Of a stretch of DNA of 64,000 bases, positions 29,815 to 39,399 are shown piece by piece. Position 1 is the stretch's first letter. Each line of letters starts with the position of its first letter. The DNA is from Colwellia piezophila ATCC BAA-637 (GTDB lineage Bacteria; Pseudomonadota; Gammaproteobacteria; Enterobacterales; Alteromonadaceae), in the NCBI RefSeq assembly GCF_000378625.1, contig NZ_KB905167.1:186001-250000 (forward strand), in the 5' to 3' direction. Under the pieces are notes generated by a model. That model saw nothing but the letters and a program-made list of their open reading frames with translations. It made no database searches and was not told the DNA's origin. The translations under genes and the position numbers were made by a program.

Positions 29815-30588
29815 ATGTTACTTGTTGTTTCCCCTGCAAAAAAATTAGATTTTGAATCCCCTTTAGCTACAGAGAAATTTAGCCAACCAGCTTTACTAGA
29901 GCAAAGTCAATTATTGATGGATGACTGCCTCAAATTAACACCGAGTGACATTGCCAGTTTGATGAAACTTAGTGATAAGCTTGCCGGTTTAAATGCGGCA
30001 AGGTTCGGGGAGTGGGCAACCCCCTTTACTACTGATAATGCCAGACAAGCAATATTAAGTTTTAATGGTGATGTATACACCGGGCTAGATGCACAAACCT
30101 TTAGCGATGACGATTTTGCCTTTGCTCAAAAGCATTTTAAAATTCTGTCAGGTTTATATGGGTTATTAAAACCGTTGGATTTAATACAAGCTTACCGTTT
30201 AGAGATGGGTTGTAAATTGGGTAATAGCCGTGGTGATAACTTATACCAATTTTGGGGTGAGATTATCACTAACGAACTTAACAAAGCGTTAAGTGATAAT
30301 AAGGATGATGTACTGGTTAACCTCGCCTCAACGGAGTATTTTAAGTCAGTAAAAACGAAGTTGCTCAATGCTACCGTTATTACACCAACCTTTAAAGATT
30401 GGAAAAATGGCCAGTATAAAATCATCAGTTTTTACGCTAAAAAAGCGCGCGGTCTGATGGCGCGTTACATCATTCAAAATAAGTTAACCAACGTTGAGCA
30501 AATCAAGGCATTTGATTTGGCTGGTTATCGATACGATGAAGCCATGTCTAAAGGTAACGATTGGGTCTTTACCCGTAAAGAAAGTTAG
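29815..30588 (+). CDS. yaaA: Peroxide stress protein YaaA (DUF328)
   Basis: A 257-residue protein (E. coli YaaA 258) of the UPF0246 family. [16 protein letters not shown] at the N terminus, [36 protein letters not shown] and the C-terminal [12 protein letters not shown] are diagnostic. In E. coli it lowers free iron and protects DNA and proteins during H2O2 stress. Stand-alone gene on the + strand with its own upstream region, which carries a perfect inverted repeat. Confidence 0.95.
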   Translation: MLLVVSPAKKLDFESPLATEKFSQPALLEQSQLLMDDCLKLTPSDIASLMKLSDKLAGLNAARFGEWATPFTTDNARQAILSFNGDVYTGLDAQTFSDDDFAFAQKHFKILSGLYGLLKPLDLIQAYRLEMGCKLGNSRGDNLYQFWGEIITNELNKALSDNKDDVLVNLASTEYFKSVKTKLLNATVITPTFKDWKNGQYKIISFYAKKARGLMARYIIQNKLTNVEQIKAFDLAGYRYDEAMSKGNDWVFTRKES

Positions 30589-30676
30589 TGTTAGCACAGA
30601 CGGTTTAGCTATGTCGCTGGCATTGGTATGCGTTTCTTAATCATTTTAATATTTTAACATTTTAACCGGAGTCGAC

Positions 30677-31210
30677 ATGTTAACTTTACTGGCCAAGCTA
30701 TTACATGCCTTAAATAGTGATAGCTCTATTAGGCAAATAGCCTTAGCCATAGCGTTAGGTTTTATTGTGGGTCTGTCGCCCATTTTTACCCTACATAATA
30801 TCGTCATAATATTTTTTGTCTTCATTATTCGTGTGCACTTAGGCAGCTTTATTCTTGCGGTTGGCTTATTCTCTGGTATTAGTTATTTACTTTCACCGGT
30901 GATTGTTCAAGTGGGTGAGTCACTACTGACACAACCGGCATTGACCAATTTGTTCACTTATTTATATCAAATTAGCTTATTTAAACTCGCGCATTGGCAT
31001 CACACTTATATCTTGGGAGCCTTTGTTTTAGGTGTCGCGTTAAGTGCGCCGGTGTACTTTATCAGTAAACTGCTTATTGAAAAATACCGTGTGCATATCA
31101 TGACCTTCTTTGAGAAATTTAGAATTGTGCAAGCGTTAAAAGCCTCTAAGTTCTACCGTTTATACACCAGCATTGCCGGTGATTCTAGCTTATCTAAAGG
31201 AGGCCTGTAA
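30677..31210 (+). CDS. TIGR03546 family membrane protein
   Basis: A 177-residue protein with about four membrane segments (ALAIALGFIVGLSPIFTLHNIVIIFFVFII, then ILAVGLFSGISYLLSP and YILGAFVLGVALSAPVYFI). The GLSP(I/F)FTLHN-like segment resembles the DUF2062/TIGR03546 group. It is paired with the following TIGR03545 gene by a TAATG overlap of one base, the usual arrangement of these two uncharacterised families. Their joint function is unknown; an envelope role is a guess. The ATG at 30677 follows CGGAG. Confidence 0.8.
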   Translation: MLTLLAKLLHALNSDSSIRQIALAIALGFIVGLSPIFTLHNIVIIFFVFIIRVHLGSFILAVGLFSGISYLLSPVIVQVGESLLTQPALTNLFTYLYQISLFKLAHWHHTYILGAFVLGVALSAPVYFISKLLIEKYRVHIMTFFEKFRIVQALKASKFYRLYTSIAGDSSLSKGGL

Positions 31211-33012
31211 TGGTACGATTTATTCGTTGGCAAGGTATGATTGCCTTTATAGTTATAAGCGCGTTAGTTATTACCTTTATGTATTTCTTTGCGGAAACTC
31301 TGGTGAAAAAAGCCATTGTAAGCTCGGCGGAAAGTGCCTTTGGCGCTGAAGTCAATGTGGCAGAGGTGAAGTTGTCTTACTCTCCATTACAGATCAGTAT
31401 TTTAGATATGCAAGTCACTGACAAAGAAACCCCTAGCGAGAACTTATTTAGTTTTGGGCGGGCATCAGCGGGTGTTGATGTTTGGCAGTATTTATTCGGT
31501 AAAATCATTATCGATGAACTTGAAGTGAGCCAGTTAGCTTTTTCTAGCATAAGATCTCAAATAGGTAAGGTTTATATTGATGAGAAGTTAACGGAGGCGA
31601 CTAAAGAAAGTTTAGCAGAGCAAGCTAAAGCCCTGTTGCCAGAAGTTGATATGCAGTTGCCTAATGTGAAATCGTTACTTGATGATAGTAATTTGTTAAC
31701 TATCAAGGCTGCCACTCAATTACAACAAAGCTATAAAATCGAACAAGAAAAACTTTTGGCATTGAAAGCGCAACTGCCTAATAAAGCGAAATTAAAGGCT
31801 TACCAAGATAAGGTTAAAGCCCTAGGCAAGATGAAAGTGAAGTCATTAGCTGACATCGAAAAAATAAAAACTGAATTTTCGCACATTAAAGCAGAGTTCA
31901 AAGCCGACCAAGCTCTAGTTAAAAATGCAAAGCTGCAAATCTTAGCCAGTCAAAAGTTATTAGCTAAGCAAATTAGTGAAGTAAAAAATGCTCCGGCGAA
32001 AGATTGGCAACAGATTGAAAAAACTTACCAACTTGACAGTATTGATAGCGAAGATTTTGCCCATATTCTCTTTGGTGAAAAAGCCAGAGAGTATGTTCAA
32101 AAAGCACAGTGGCTTTATGACACTGTTGCGCCTCTGCTGAAAAATAGCCAAGGTGATAATGTCACTACCGAGGGAAAGCCTCAGGCTAATGGTCGCTTTA
32201 TCTATTTTATCGAAGAGACTCCGTTACCGTCGGTACTGGTGAAAAAAGCCTTATTCTCAATACAACTTGAGCAGGGTGAGGTGGCGATAACGGCTAGTGA
32301 ATTAACCCATCAGCATTGGATTAGAGGCAAAGACAGCCTACTAAAGATCAGTTCAATCGATAATGGCGAACTTAAGCTGACAAGTCACTTTAATATAAGC
32401 CAGTCAGGTGATTTTAATGGCCAAGGCAAGTGGCTTGTTAATAATAGAGCTATATCAAATACCATGTTAACGCAAAGCAAAGCGTTAACATTGTCACTAA
32501 AATCGGCACAACTCGATGGTCAGGGTAGTTTTCAATTACTCAATGAAGATATAGCAACGACGAATCAATTCTCACTGAGTCAAGCAAGTTATCAAGGTAA
32601 CGCGCAGTCAACAATCACCAAGCTATTACTCGATACCATTGAATCATTAGAGCATTTAACGATTGAACTTGGTGTAAACGGTAAAGTAAGTAAGCCAAAC
32701 TTTACTATTACTTCATCGCTAAACGATGCATTAACTGGGGCGTTCAAACAACAGGTTGCCGGTAAGTTAGCTGATTTCAAGCAGACAGTGAATAAAGGGT
32801 TAAATGAAAAACTCGCAAATGCTCTGAAATTAGGCGACAGTCAAATGACTGAGCTTGTTGATCTTGAAGCCTTCTTAAATGACACCGATAAAGCACTTAT
32901 CGATTTGAAGAACTCTGATGTTGTTAAACAGCAGCAGAAAAAACTCGAAGATAAGGCAAAAGATAAAGTAAAAGATAAGTTAAAAAAGAAATTTGGCGAC
33001 TTATTTGGTTAA
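31210..33012 (+). CDS. TIGR03545 family protein, AsmA-like N terminus
   Basis: A 600-residue protein with one N-terminal membrane helix (about residues 8-28) followed by SAESAFGAEVNVAEVKLSYSPLQISILDMQVTD, a start reminiscent of AsmA-type envelope proteins. A long charged coiled-coil region (about residues 130-260, rich in Lys, Leu and Glu) and a beta-rich C-terminal part follow. It ends with a very basic tail (KKLEDKAKDKVKDKLKKKFG). It overlaps its partner by one base. Probably anchored in the inner membrane with its bulk in the periplasm; no function is established. Confidence 0.8.
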   Translation: MVRFIRWQGMIAFIVISALVITFMYFFAETLVKKAIVSSAESAFGAEVNVAEVKLSYSPLQISILDMQVTDKETPSENLFSFGRASAGVDVWQYLFGKIIIDELEVSQLAFSSIRSQIGKVYIDEKLTEATKESLAEQAKALLPEVDMQLPNVKSLLDDSNLLTIKAATQLQQSYKIEQEKLLALKAQLPNKAKLKAYQDKVKALGKMKVKSLADIEKIKTEFSHIKAEFKADQALVKNAKLQILASQKLLAKQISEVKNAPAKDWQQIEKTYQLDSIDSEDFAHILFGEKAREYVQKAQWLYDTVAPLLKNSQGDNVTTEGKPQANGRFIYFIEETPLPSVLVKKALFSIQLEQGEVAITASELTHQHWIRGKDSLLKISSIDNGELKLTSHFNISQSGDFNGQGKWLVNNRAISNTMLTQSKALTLSLKSAQLDGQGSFQLLNEDIATTNQFSLSQASYQGNAQSTITKLLLDTIESLEHLTIELGVNGKVSKPNFTITSSLNDALTGAFKQQVAGKLADFKQTVNKGLNEKLANALKLGDSQMTELVDLEAFLNDTDKALIDLKNSDVVKQQQKKLEDKAKDKVKDKLKKKFGDLFG

Positions 33013-33087
33013 AGAAAGTATAAGAAATCATACGGCGCTACCTCAAACGCCTAAGCAGAAGTTTATTAATCGTTTAAAGGAATAATA

Positions 33088-33792
33088 ATGAATAAATATC
33101 TTGCAGAATGTATTGGTACTTTTTGGTTGGTACTTGGAGGGTGTGGTAGTGCGGTATTAGCTGCAGGATTCCCTGAAGTAGGTATTGGCTTACTTGGCGT
33201 TTCCTTAGCCTTTGGTTTAACCGTAGTCACTATGGCTTATGCGATAGGACATATTTCAGGTTGTCATTTAAATCCAGCCGTGTCGGTAGGCCTTTGGGCT
33301 GGCGGTCGTTTTCCTGCCAGTGAACTTATGCCTTATATTATTGCCCAAGTTGTTGGCGCTATTGTCGGGGCAGGTGCGTTATACCTTATCGCTAGTGGTC
33401 AAGCCGGTTTTGATTTATCTGCAGGTTTTGCTGCCAATGGTTTTGGTGAGCATTCACCCGGTGGTTACTCTATGACAGCAGCGCTGGTTGCTGAAGTAGT
33501 ATTAACCATGATGTTTATATTTGTCATTATGGGCGCAACTGATAAACGTGCGCCTGCAGGTTTAGCGCCCATTGCTATTGGCTTGTGCTTAACCCTCATT
33601 CACTTGATCAGTATTCCGGTTACAAATACCTCAGTAAACCCTGCACGTAGTACCGGTGTGGCATTATTTGTTGGTGATTGGGCTGTGGCTCAATTATGGT
33701 TGTTCTGGGTTGCACCTATTGTTGGCGGTTTTATTGGCGCTAAGTTATACCGCTTTGTCTCTAGAGAAGAAGAAAAAGAAGCAACGAGTTAA
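33088..33792 (+). CDS. aqpZ: Aquaporin Z
   Basis: A 234-residue major intrinsic protein (E. coli AqpZ 231). Both NPA boxes are intact: HLNPAVSVG (Asn62) and SVNPARSTG (Asn184), and the Arg after the second box is present. Six membrane segments fit. The narrow-filter His is at [10 protein letters not shown], which points to a water-specific channel rather than a glycerol facilitator. A perfect bidirectional terminator separates it from srmB. Confidence 0.96.
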   Translation: MNKYLAECIGTFWLVLGGCGSAVLAAGFPEVGIGLLGVSLAFGLTVVTMAYAIGHISGCHLNPAVSVGLWAGGRFPASELMPYIIAQVVGAIVGAGALYLIASGQAGFDLSAGFAANGFGEHSPGGYSMTAALVAEVVLTMMFIFVIMGATDKRAPAGLAPIAIGLCLTLIHLISIPVTNTSVNPARSTGVALFVGDWAVAQLWLFWVAPIVGGFIGAKLYRFVSREEEKEATS

Positions 33793-33832
33793 TGGCACCC
33801 GAATAGAATCTAAGTAGAAGAAAAAATGCATA

Positions 33833-33872
33833 AAAAAAGACTGGTTTGCTATAGCAAACCAGTCTTTTTTAT
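33833..33872. terminator. Bidirectional terminator between aqpZ and srmB
   Basis: AAGACTGGTTTGCTA and TAGCAAACCAGTCTT form a perfect 15-bp inverted repeat with A-run and T-run at the two ends. It serves both convergent genes. Confidence 0.95.
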
Positions 33873-33914
33873 ACGCTTAAATTACTAAGGGTAACTAGGC
33901 ATAGCAGGTAAGTC

Positions 33915-35168
33915 TTACTTAGCTGCTTTTGCTTGCTTAGCTTTTTTCTTGCCTTGCTTCTTTGCTTTAGCTTTTTTCTGCGAGTTAGTCAGTTTCATCT
34001 TTGCTTTTTTATTAACGACACGAGACTCTTTATGTTTAGGTCTTAAATCAGGAATTACACGGCGTGATAAACGCTCTTTGGTGTAACGCTCAATTTTGCC
34101 AATAACGCCCATATCGTGCGCTTCAACTAAAGATATGGCGGTACCCTTGTTACCAGCACGGCCAGTACGACCAATACGGTGGATATAAATATCAACTTTG
34201 CGCGGCATATCAAAATTAATCACATGAGTGATGTTGTCAATATCTAAACCACGAGCGGCAACATCAGTTGCCACTAATACTTTAATTTCACCACTTTTAA
34301 AACGTGAAATAGCTTTATTACGTTTATCTTGTGGCATTTTTCCTTCTAGCCAGACACAAGGTAATTCTTCAGCGTAAAGTTTGCCCGAAAGAGTCTGTAC
34401 AGTTTCACGTTTATTGGCAAAAACAACAGTACGTTCGACGCCTTCTTGCTTCAATATATTGATCAACATGCTTAACTTGTGATTAGAATCATCAGCTAAG
34501 TGCAGCCATTGATGAATGACCGCTTTTTCTTTACGCGATGGGTTTGACTCTAAAAATATAGGGTCATTGAGCACATCTTTAGCAAAACCTAGTACACCAG
34601 CACCTTCTAAGGTGGCTGAAAATAGCATGGTTTGTTTGCGCCAGCGAGCTTCAGCAACAATTCGGTTGATGGTCTCACTAAAACCAATATCGAGCATGCG
34701 ATCGGCTTCATCTAACACTAAAATTTCAATTTCACGCGCATCAAACTGTTCGTTCTCAATATATTCTAATAATCGACCTGGGGTCGCTACTAAAATATCT
34801 GTAGTGCTTGTTAAAATATCAGCATGGCTACCGTAGTTAACGCCACCGGTGATCACGCCGGTTTTTATTTTAGTTAGCTCGGTAAGTTGTTCACAATCTT
34901 GACCAATTTGTATCGCCAACTCACGAGTTGGCGTTAAAATTAATACCCGAGGGAAACCCGGCTGGGTACGTGGATAATCTAATAAATGCTGAGCGATTGG
35001 TAATAAAAATGCGGCTGTTTTACCTGTGCCTGTTGGGGCTGATGCAAGTATATCTCTACCTTTCATCGCTTCAGGAATAACAAGTTCCTGGATTGAAGTC
35101 GGCTTGGTGTAACCAATTTTATTTATACTGGCTAATAATTCTGAGTCTAGATCGAATTGCTCAAACAT
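33915..35168 (-). CDS. srmB: ATP-dependent RNA helicase SrmB
   Basis: A 417-residue DEAD-box helicase. Motif I APTGTGKT is at residues 44-51, motif II DEAD at 153-156, motif III SAT in LFSATLEG and motif VI HRIGRTGRAG near the C terminus. The end of the core (RRVIPDLRPKHKESR) and close similarity through WRKQTMLFSATLEG single out SrmB, which helps early 50S assembly. The tail is a short Lys-rich stretch of KKAK-type repeats. Its promoter region holds repeat element E2. Confidence 0.92.
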   Translation of the reverse strand: MFEQFDLDSELLASINKIGYTKPTSIQELVIPEAMKGRDILASAPTGTGKTAAFLLPIAQHLLDYPRTQPGFPRVLILTPTRELAIQIGQDCEQLTELTKIKTGVITGGVNYGSHADILTSTTDILVATPGRLLEYIENEQFDAREIEILVLDEADRMLDIGFSETINRIVAEARWRKQTMLFSATLEGAGVLGFAKDVLNDPIFLESNPSRKEKAVIHQWLHLADDSNHKLSMLINILKQEGVERTVVFANKRETVQTLSGKLYAEELPCVWLEGKMPQDKRNKAISRFKSGEIKVLVATDVAARGLDIDNITHVINFDMPRKVDIYIHRIGRTGRAGNKGTAISLVEAHDMGVIGKIERYTKERLSRRVIPDLRPKHKESRVVNKKAKMKLTNSQKKAKAKKQGKKKAKQAKAAK

Positions 35169-35193
35169 AGGGGATAATTCACTAAAAGTTATA

Positions 35194-35356
35194 ATACCAT
35201 TTTCATTAAATAAGGGATCTACTTTACAGGTTGGGAAACAGGAAAATACAGGGTCATTATTTCAATAACTAGTTGATCTAATTATTAAATAAATAACGAA
35301 GTAGGTGGCTGTTTTTAACCAGTAGAAATGATTAATTAATTAGTGAGATTGGTATA
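35194..35356. repeat. Repeat element E2, TATACCAAT-type ends, 163 bp
   Basis: Starts TAATACCATTTTCATTAA and ends TTAGTGAGATTGGTATA, imperfect inverted copies, 26 bases upstream of srmB. Same type of ends and same length class as E1. The interior is not closely similar to E1, so the relation rests on the ends only. Confidence 0.55.
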
Positions 35357-35449
35357 ATGATAATATGGCGGCAATTATAGTGGTTTTAGCCCTTGCTGTA
35401 ACTATTTATCGCTAGGACTAAACGCTTGTTTGCAGAACGTAATTGGATA

Positions 35450-35807
35450 TATACCCGTTACCATTCAAAGTGCTCGATTTCAGTGGGAATTTAAATGACT
35501 TTAGGCAAGGAGAAGAACGTAAACATAGTCAGTCTATATTTTTGTTCTTTAACGCCGCATAAAGTCATTTAAAACCCATCGCAGAAGCGCTTGAGCAACA
35601 TCACTTCATCGTTACATCCATTTGAATGGCGCTATATGGATGTAGCTTATAAGAGAATGCAGACGGTACAGGAAGTACCTTATTAGATAATGCAGGAGCA
35701 TATTATCCTGAGCATATTCTCCTGAATAACCATGGCTACATTGATATGCCTTGAATTGAAATTGCTCAAGCACTCTGAAACATGCATCTTGAATGGTAAC
35801 GGGTATA
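35450..35807. repeat. Repeat element B, TATACCCGT-terminal inverted repeats, 358 bp
   Basis: Begins TATACCCGTTACCATTCAAA and ends with CTTGAATGGTAACGGGTATA. Its ends match element A (578-843) in inverted orientation, and its centre (about 35638-35730) is the reverse complement of the centre of element C. It fills most of the gap between srmB and fldB (35169-35854). No gene lies inside. Confidence 0.8.
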
Positions 35808-35854
35808 ATGAAGAATAAATCCTATGAAGCAAAGCGATAAACTAAAAGAAGACG

Positions 35855-36373
35855 CTATAGTAAGCTACTGTACTCGAGTAATATTTGCTCACACCAAGTA
35901 TCTAAACGATCATCGGTTAAGTTATATTGACTGTCTTCATCTAAGGACAAACCAACAAAGTGGCTTTCATCTGCTGTTAATGCTTTTGACGCGACAAATT
36001 CATAACCTTGAGTAGGCCAATAGCCAACAACTTTTGCCTCTTGCACCAGTACTTGGTCATGAAGCATGCCTAGGGCATCTTGAAACCATTCAGTGTAACC
36101 AACTTGATCGCCCATGCCATAAATGGCAATAATCTTATCACCAAGATCTAACTGACTAATATCGCTCCAAATAGATTCCCAATCTTCTTGTAATTCACCA
36201 TAATCCCAAGTGGAAATACCTAAAATAATAAAATCATAATCTAGGCACAGCGCTAATGGTTGATCTTTAATATTGAAAATATCAACTATATCTGCACCAA
36301 TTATTGCCTGGATTTTTTCGGCAACTATCTCTGTGTAACAAGTAGTTGAACCATAAAATAAACCAATTTTCAT
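35855..36373 (-). CDS. fldB: Flavodoxin FldB
   Basis: A 172-residue flavodoxin (E. coli FldB 173). The FMN phosphate loop is GSTTCYTE (residues 8-15). STWDYGELQEDWESIW and YGMGDQVGYTEWFQDALGMLHD form the flavin and interface loops. The C-terminal VGLSLDEDSQYNLTDDRLDTWCEQIL is specific for FldB over FldA. It is an electron carrier. It stands next to dsbC-recJ-prfB-lysS as in E. coli, but divergent from dsbC and without xerD between. Confidence 0.93.
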   Translation of the reverse strand: MKIGLFYGSTTCYTEIVAEKIQAIIGADIVDIFNIKDQPLALCLDYDFIILGISTWDYGELQEDWESIWSDISQLDLGDKIIAIYGMGDQVGYTEWFQDALGMLHDQVLVQEAKVVGYWPTQGYEFVASKALTADESHFVGLSLDEDSQYNLTDDRLDTWCEQILLEYSSLL

Positions 36374-36616
36374 TATGCTAATTCCAAATTTTATTCTAGT
36401 ACGAGTAACTTTGACGGGATTTTAGCAAAAACATTTAACTTTGTTTACAAGTTAATTCAATATACTGGTTATTTTAAGTTGCAAATAATCCCTCAGGGCT
36501 GTAATTTCCCTGCTAGTTATTAGGTCTATGTAAGTAAGCATGAGTATAAAGGTCATTGTTATCTGCTTTATTGCTTTCACTTGTTAGTTCGATATTAGAA
36601 ATTTGTAGGAATCTTT

Positions 36617-37408
36617 ATGTTTAAGACGTTTTTATTTAGTGCCGCACTGGCTGTTTTTACCTTACCTTTATTGTTATCAAGCGCAAATGCCTCACCAGCC
36701 AATGTACCTGAAAAATTAGTTAAAGCTGTCAATGACGCTACCATTCTGAATGTTGAACTTTTAAAAGAAAAAATCAACAGCTCTTTAGGCTTGACCGTGG
36801 TTAAGGTTGAAGCAACGCCAGTACCGGGCATTGCATTGTTAGTTACTAATCAAGGTTTGTTTTACGCCAGTTATGATGGCGATTTTTTTATTCAAGGCAA
36901 AGTTTATAGCTTAGGGGATGAAGTGAAAGATTTAGCCGAAGACAGTTTAGTTAAACTCCGCCTTGAAGGCATGGAAACCTTTAAAGACGATATGATTGTT
37001 TATAAAGCCGAAAACGAAAAGTATGTCGTGACTGTGTTTACTGATATTACCTGTGGTTATTGTCGTAAAATGCATGGCCAAATGGCTGATTACAATGCTC
37101 GTGGTATCACCTTTCGTTATTTAGCTTATCCGCGTTCAGGTATTAAAGACCGAACAGGTAACTTGAGCAAAGGCTTTATAGATCTACGTTCAGTGTGGTG
37201 TAGTGAAGATAATGCCGAGGCGTTAACTAAAGCTAAATCAGGCAGTGGCATCGCTCATCGAATTTGCGAAGCGCCTATTGAAGCGCAATTTGATTTTGGC
37301 CGCCAAACTGGCGTTAACGGTACGCCAGCCATTATATTATCAAATGGTATGATGGTTCCTGGCTATAAAGAACCTGCACAGTTAGAAGAGATATTAAAAA
37401 GTATCTAG
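36617..37408 (+). CDS. dsbC: Thiol:disulfide interchange protein DsbC
   Basis: A 263-residue periplasmic disulfide isomerase. A signal peptide (residues 1-26, ending SANA) is followed by the N-terminal dimerisation domain and a thioredoxin-like domain with the active site TCGYC (Cys146 and Cys149). The second cysteine pair (VWCSEDN...HRICEAP) and the cis-Pro loop GVNGTPAI are present. The ATG at 36617 has AGGA 8 bases upstream. Followed by a terminator-like hairpin and recJ. Confidence 0.96.
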   Translation: MFKTFLFSAALAVFTLPLLLSSANASPANVPEKLVKAVNDATILNVELLKEKINSSLGLTVVKVEATPVPGIALLVTNQGLFYASYDGDFFIQGKVYSLGDEVKDLAEDSLVKLRLEGMETFKDDMIVYKAENEKYVVTVFTDITCGYCRKMHGQMADYNARGITFRYLAYPRSGIKDRTGNLSKGFIDLRSVWCSEDNAEALTKAKSGSGIAHRICEAPIEAQFDFGRQTGVNGTPAIILSNGMMVPGYKEPAQLEEILKSI

Positions 37409-37434
37409 TACTTAGGCCAAATGACGCGGTTAAA

Positions 37435-37467
37435 AGTACTTGCTGATTTTCAGTAAGTGCTTTTTTT
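37435..37467 (+). terminator. Terminator-like hairpin between dsbC and recJ
   Basis: AGTACTTGCTG and CAGTAAGTGCT pair over 11 positions (including wobbles) around a short loop, followed by seven T. recJ is likely expressed from its own promoter or by read-through. Confidence 0.7.
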
Positions 37468-37520
37468 ATGTTAAAAATAAGTCATCATAAGAGCCAATTA
37501 CTGTTCCCGTTCGAGAATCA

Positions 37521-37553
37521 CTGAGATTTAGCTGAGATTTAACTGAGATTTAA
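37521..37553 (+). repeat. Three tandem 11-base repeats in the recJ leader
   Basis: CTGAGATTTAG, CTGAGATTTAA and CTGAGATTTAA lie back to back and end 5 bases before the recJ ATG. Each copy carries a weak GAG, so copy number could affect translation; this is inference. Confidence 0.7.
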
Positions 37554-37558
37554 TAGAG

Positions 37559-39322
37559 ATGAGTAAAAAAATTGTTCGCCGCGATCAAGTCGCCACCAGT
37601 CATTTACCTGATAGTTTATCCGAAATTATAAAACAGATTTATGCCAGCCGAGGCATGAAATCAGCAGATGAACTTGAGCTTAATGTTGCACGTTTACAAG
37701 GCATGGTTGCTGAAACTGCCCTTAAGGGGATGGACAAAGCTTGTCAATTATTACATCAAGCACTGCTCAATAAAACGCGTATCATCATTATTGGTGATTT
37801 TGATGCCGACGGCGCAACAAGTACGGCTTTGATGATGACAGCCTTAAGTTTGTTTGGCAGCAATCATCATGACTTTATTGTGCCAAATCGCTTTGAATTC
37901 GGTTATGGCTTAACGCCTGAAATTGTTGATATGGCTGCCAAGCAAAATGCTCAAATGCTCATCACTGTCGATAACGGCATTAGTTGTATTGCCGGCGTTA
38001 AACGAGCAAAAGATTTAGACATGCAAGTTATCGTTACCGACCATCACTTGCCCGGTCATTCATTACCTATAGCGGATGCGATTGTTAACCCAAATCAACA
38101 CGGTTGTAATTTTCCGAGTAAAGCACTTGCCGGCGTAGGTGTCGCTTTTTATCTAATGCTCGCGTTAAGGAAATATTGTCGAGAGCATAACTACTTTGCT
38201 GAACAAGGGATCGCCGAGCCAAATATTGCCCAATTACTCGATTTAGTCGCATTAGGTACTGTTGCTGATGTAGTGCCACTTGATGCCAATAATCGAATTT
38301 TAGTTGCTCAAGGGTTAAAGCGTATTCGTGCCGGCCAAACACGGCCAGGCATTCAAGCACTGATTGAGATATCGAATAAAAACCAGCAAAGACTGGTTGC
38401 CAGTGATTTTGGCTTTGCTTTGGGTCCACGGATCAATGCTGCTGGACGCTTAGACGATATGTCCTATGGCATCAACTGTTTACTCGCTGAGGATTTATCA
38501 AGTGCGAGGGTCATGGCCGCCGAGTTAGATGATTTAAATAAAGCCCGCCGAGAAATAGAGCAGGGTATGCAGCAAGAAGCTGAGCGAGTACTCATCTCGC
38601 TAAATTTTGATGAGTTAAATTTACCGAGCGCTATCTCACTATTTCAAGCGGACTGGCATCAAGGCGTTATTGGTATCGTTGCTGGTCGTTTAAAAGAAAA
38701 ATTTCATCGTCCTTGCATAGTCTTTGCTAAAGCAAAGCATGATGATAATGATCTAGAAAATGCTGAAATTAAAGGCTCCGCGCGCTCAATTCCAGGTTTA
38801 CATATACGAGATTTACTCGAACATATTGATAGTCAGCAGCCTGGCTTAATTCTGAAGTTTGGTGGCCATGCCATGGCAGCGGGTTTATCAATTAAGCAAA
38901 AAGACTTCGCCAGGTTTCAACAACACTTTAATGACATGGCGAAAAAATGGTTAAAACCGGAAGACTTAGATAGCATTATCCTGTCTGATGGTGAATTAAG
39001 CGCAGAGTTACTCACCCTTGAATTTGCCGAACAATTACGTGAAGCAGGCCCTTGGGGACAGAATTTTCCCGAACCTTTATTTGATGATGTATTTACCTTA
39101 GTACAACAGCGAATTGTTGGCGAAAAACATTTGAAAATAGTGGTAGAAAAAGACACAGCTCAAGGTAAGCAGGTTTTTGATGGCATTGCTTTTAATGTTG
39201 ATGTTAAAGCTTGGCCAAATGCGCAAGCGAAACAGGTTCACCTGGCTTATCGTCTAGATGTTAATGAATTTCGTGGTAAGCGTACTGTACAGTTGATGAT
39301 TACTGATATGCGTACGGTTTAG
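37559..39322 (+). CDS. recJ: Single-stranded-DNA-specific exonuclease RecJ
   Basis: A 587-residue 5'-3' exonuclease (E. coli 577). The DHH-family motifs are DFDADGATST (residues 80-89), VDNGIS and DHHLPGH (161-167), with LDLVALGTVADVVPL following. The DHHA1 part has GSARSIPGLHIRDLLEH and KFGGHAMAAGLSI, and the C-terminal OB domain is complete. It acts in RecF-pathway recombination and mismatch repair. In E. coli it lies between dsbC and prfB; here a ~4.4-kb accessory block (fetB remnant to response regulator) has been placed between recJ and prfB. Confidence 0.97.
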   Translation: MSKKIVRRDQVATSHLPDSLSEIIKQIYASRGMKSADELELNVARLQGMVAETALKGMDKACQLLHQALLNKTRIIIIGDFDADGATSTALMMTALSLFGSNHHDFIVPNRFEFGYGLTPEIVDMAAKQNAQMLITVDNGISCIAGVKRAKDLDMQVIVTDHHLPGHSLPIADAIVNPNQHGCNFPSKALAGVGVAFYLMLALRKYCREHNYFAEQGIAEPNIAQLLDLVALGTVADVVPLDANNRILVAQGLKRIRAGQTRPGIQALIEISNKNQQRLVASDFGFALGPRINAAGRLDDMSYGINCLLAEDLSSARVMAAELDDLNKARREIEQGMQQEAERVLISLNFDELNLPSAISLFQADWHQGVIGIVAGRLKEKFHRPCIVFAKAKHDDNDLENAEIKGSARSIPGLHIRDLLEHIDSQQPGLILKFGGHAMAAGLSIKQKDFARFQQHFNDMAKKWLKPEDLDSIILSDGELSAELLTLEFAEQLREAGPWGQNFPEPLFDDVFTLVQQRIVGEKHLKIVVEKDTAQGKQVFDGIAFNVDVKAWPNAQAKQVHLAYRLDVNEFRGKRTVQLMITDMRTV

Positions 39323-39344
39323 CTGTAAAGCTAGTTAACTAAGC

Positions 39345-39399
39345 ACCATACCCGCGAGCGGCATCAAGCGAAAACACCGGTGCCGCTCGCGGGTATGGT
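39345..39399. repeat. Perfect 19-bp inverted repeat at the broken end of fetB
   Basis: ACCATACCCGCGAGCGGCA (39345-39363) and its exact reverse complement (39381-39399) are separated by 17 bases. The right arm is the fetB coding sequence itself (for PLAGMV); the left arm is an inverted copy. The arms are GC-rich compared with the surroundings. No T-run follows, so it is not a typical terminator of recJ. Confidence 0.85.

Noticed and set aside
35824..36015. 63-codon + strand frame at the end of fldB
   Set aside because: It lies mostly antisense to fldB, whose identity is certain.
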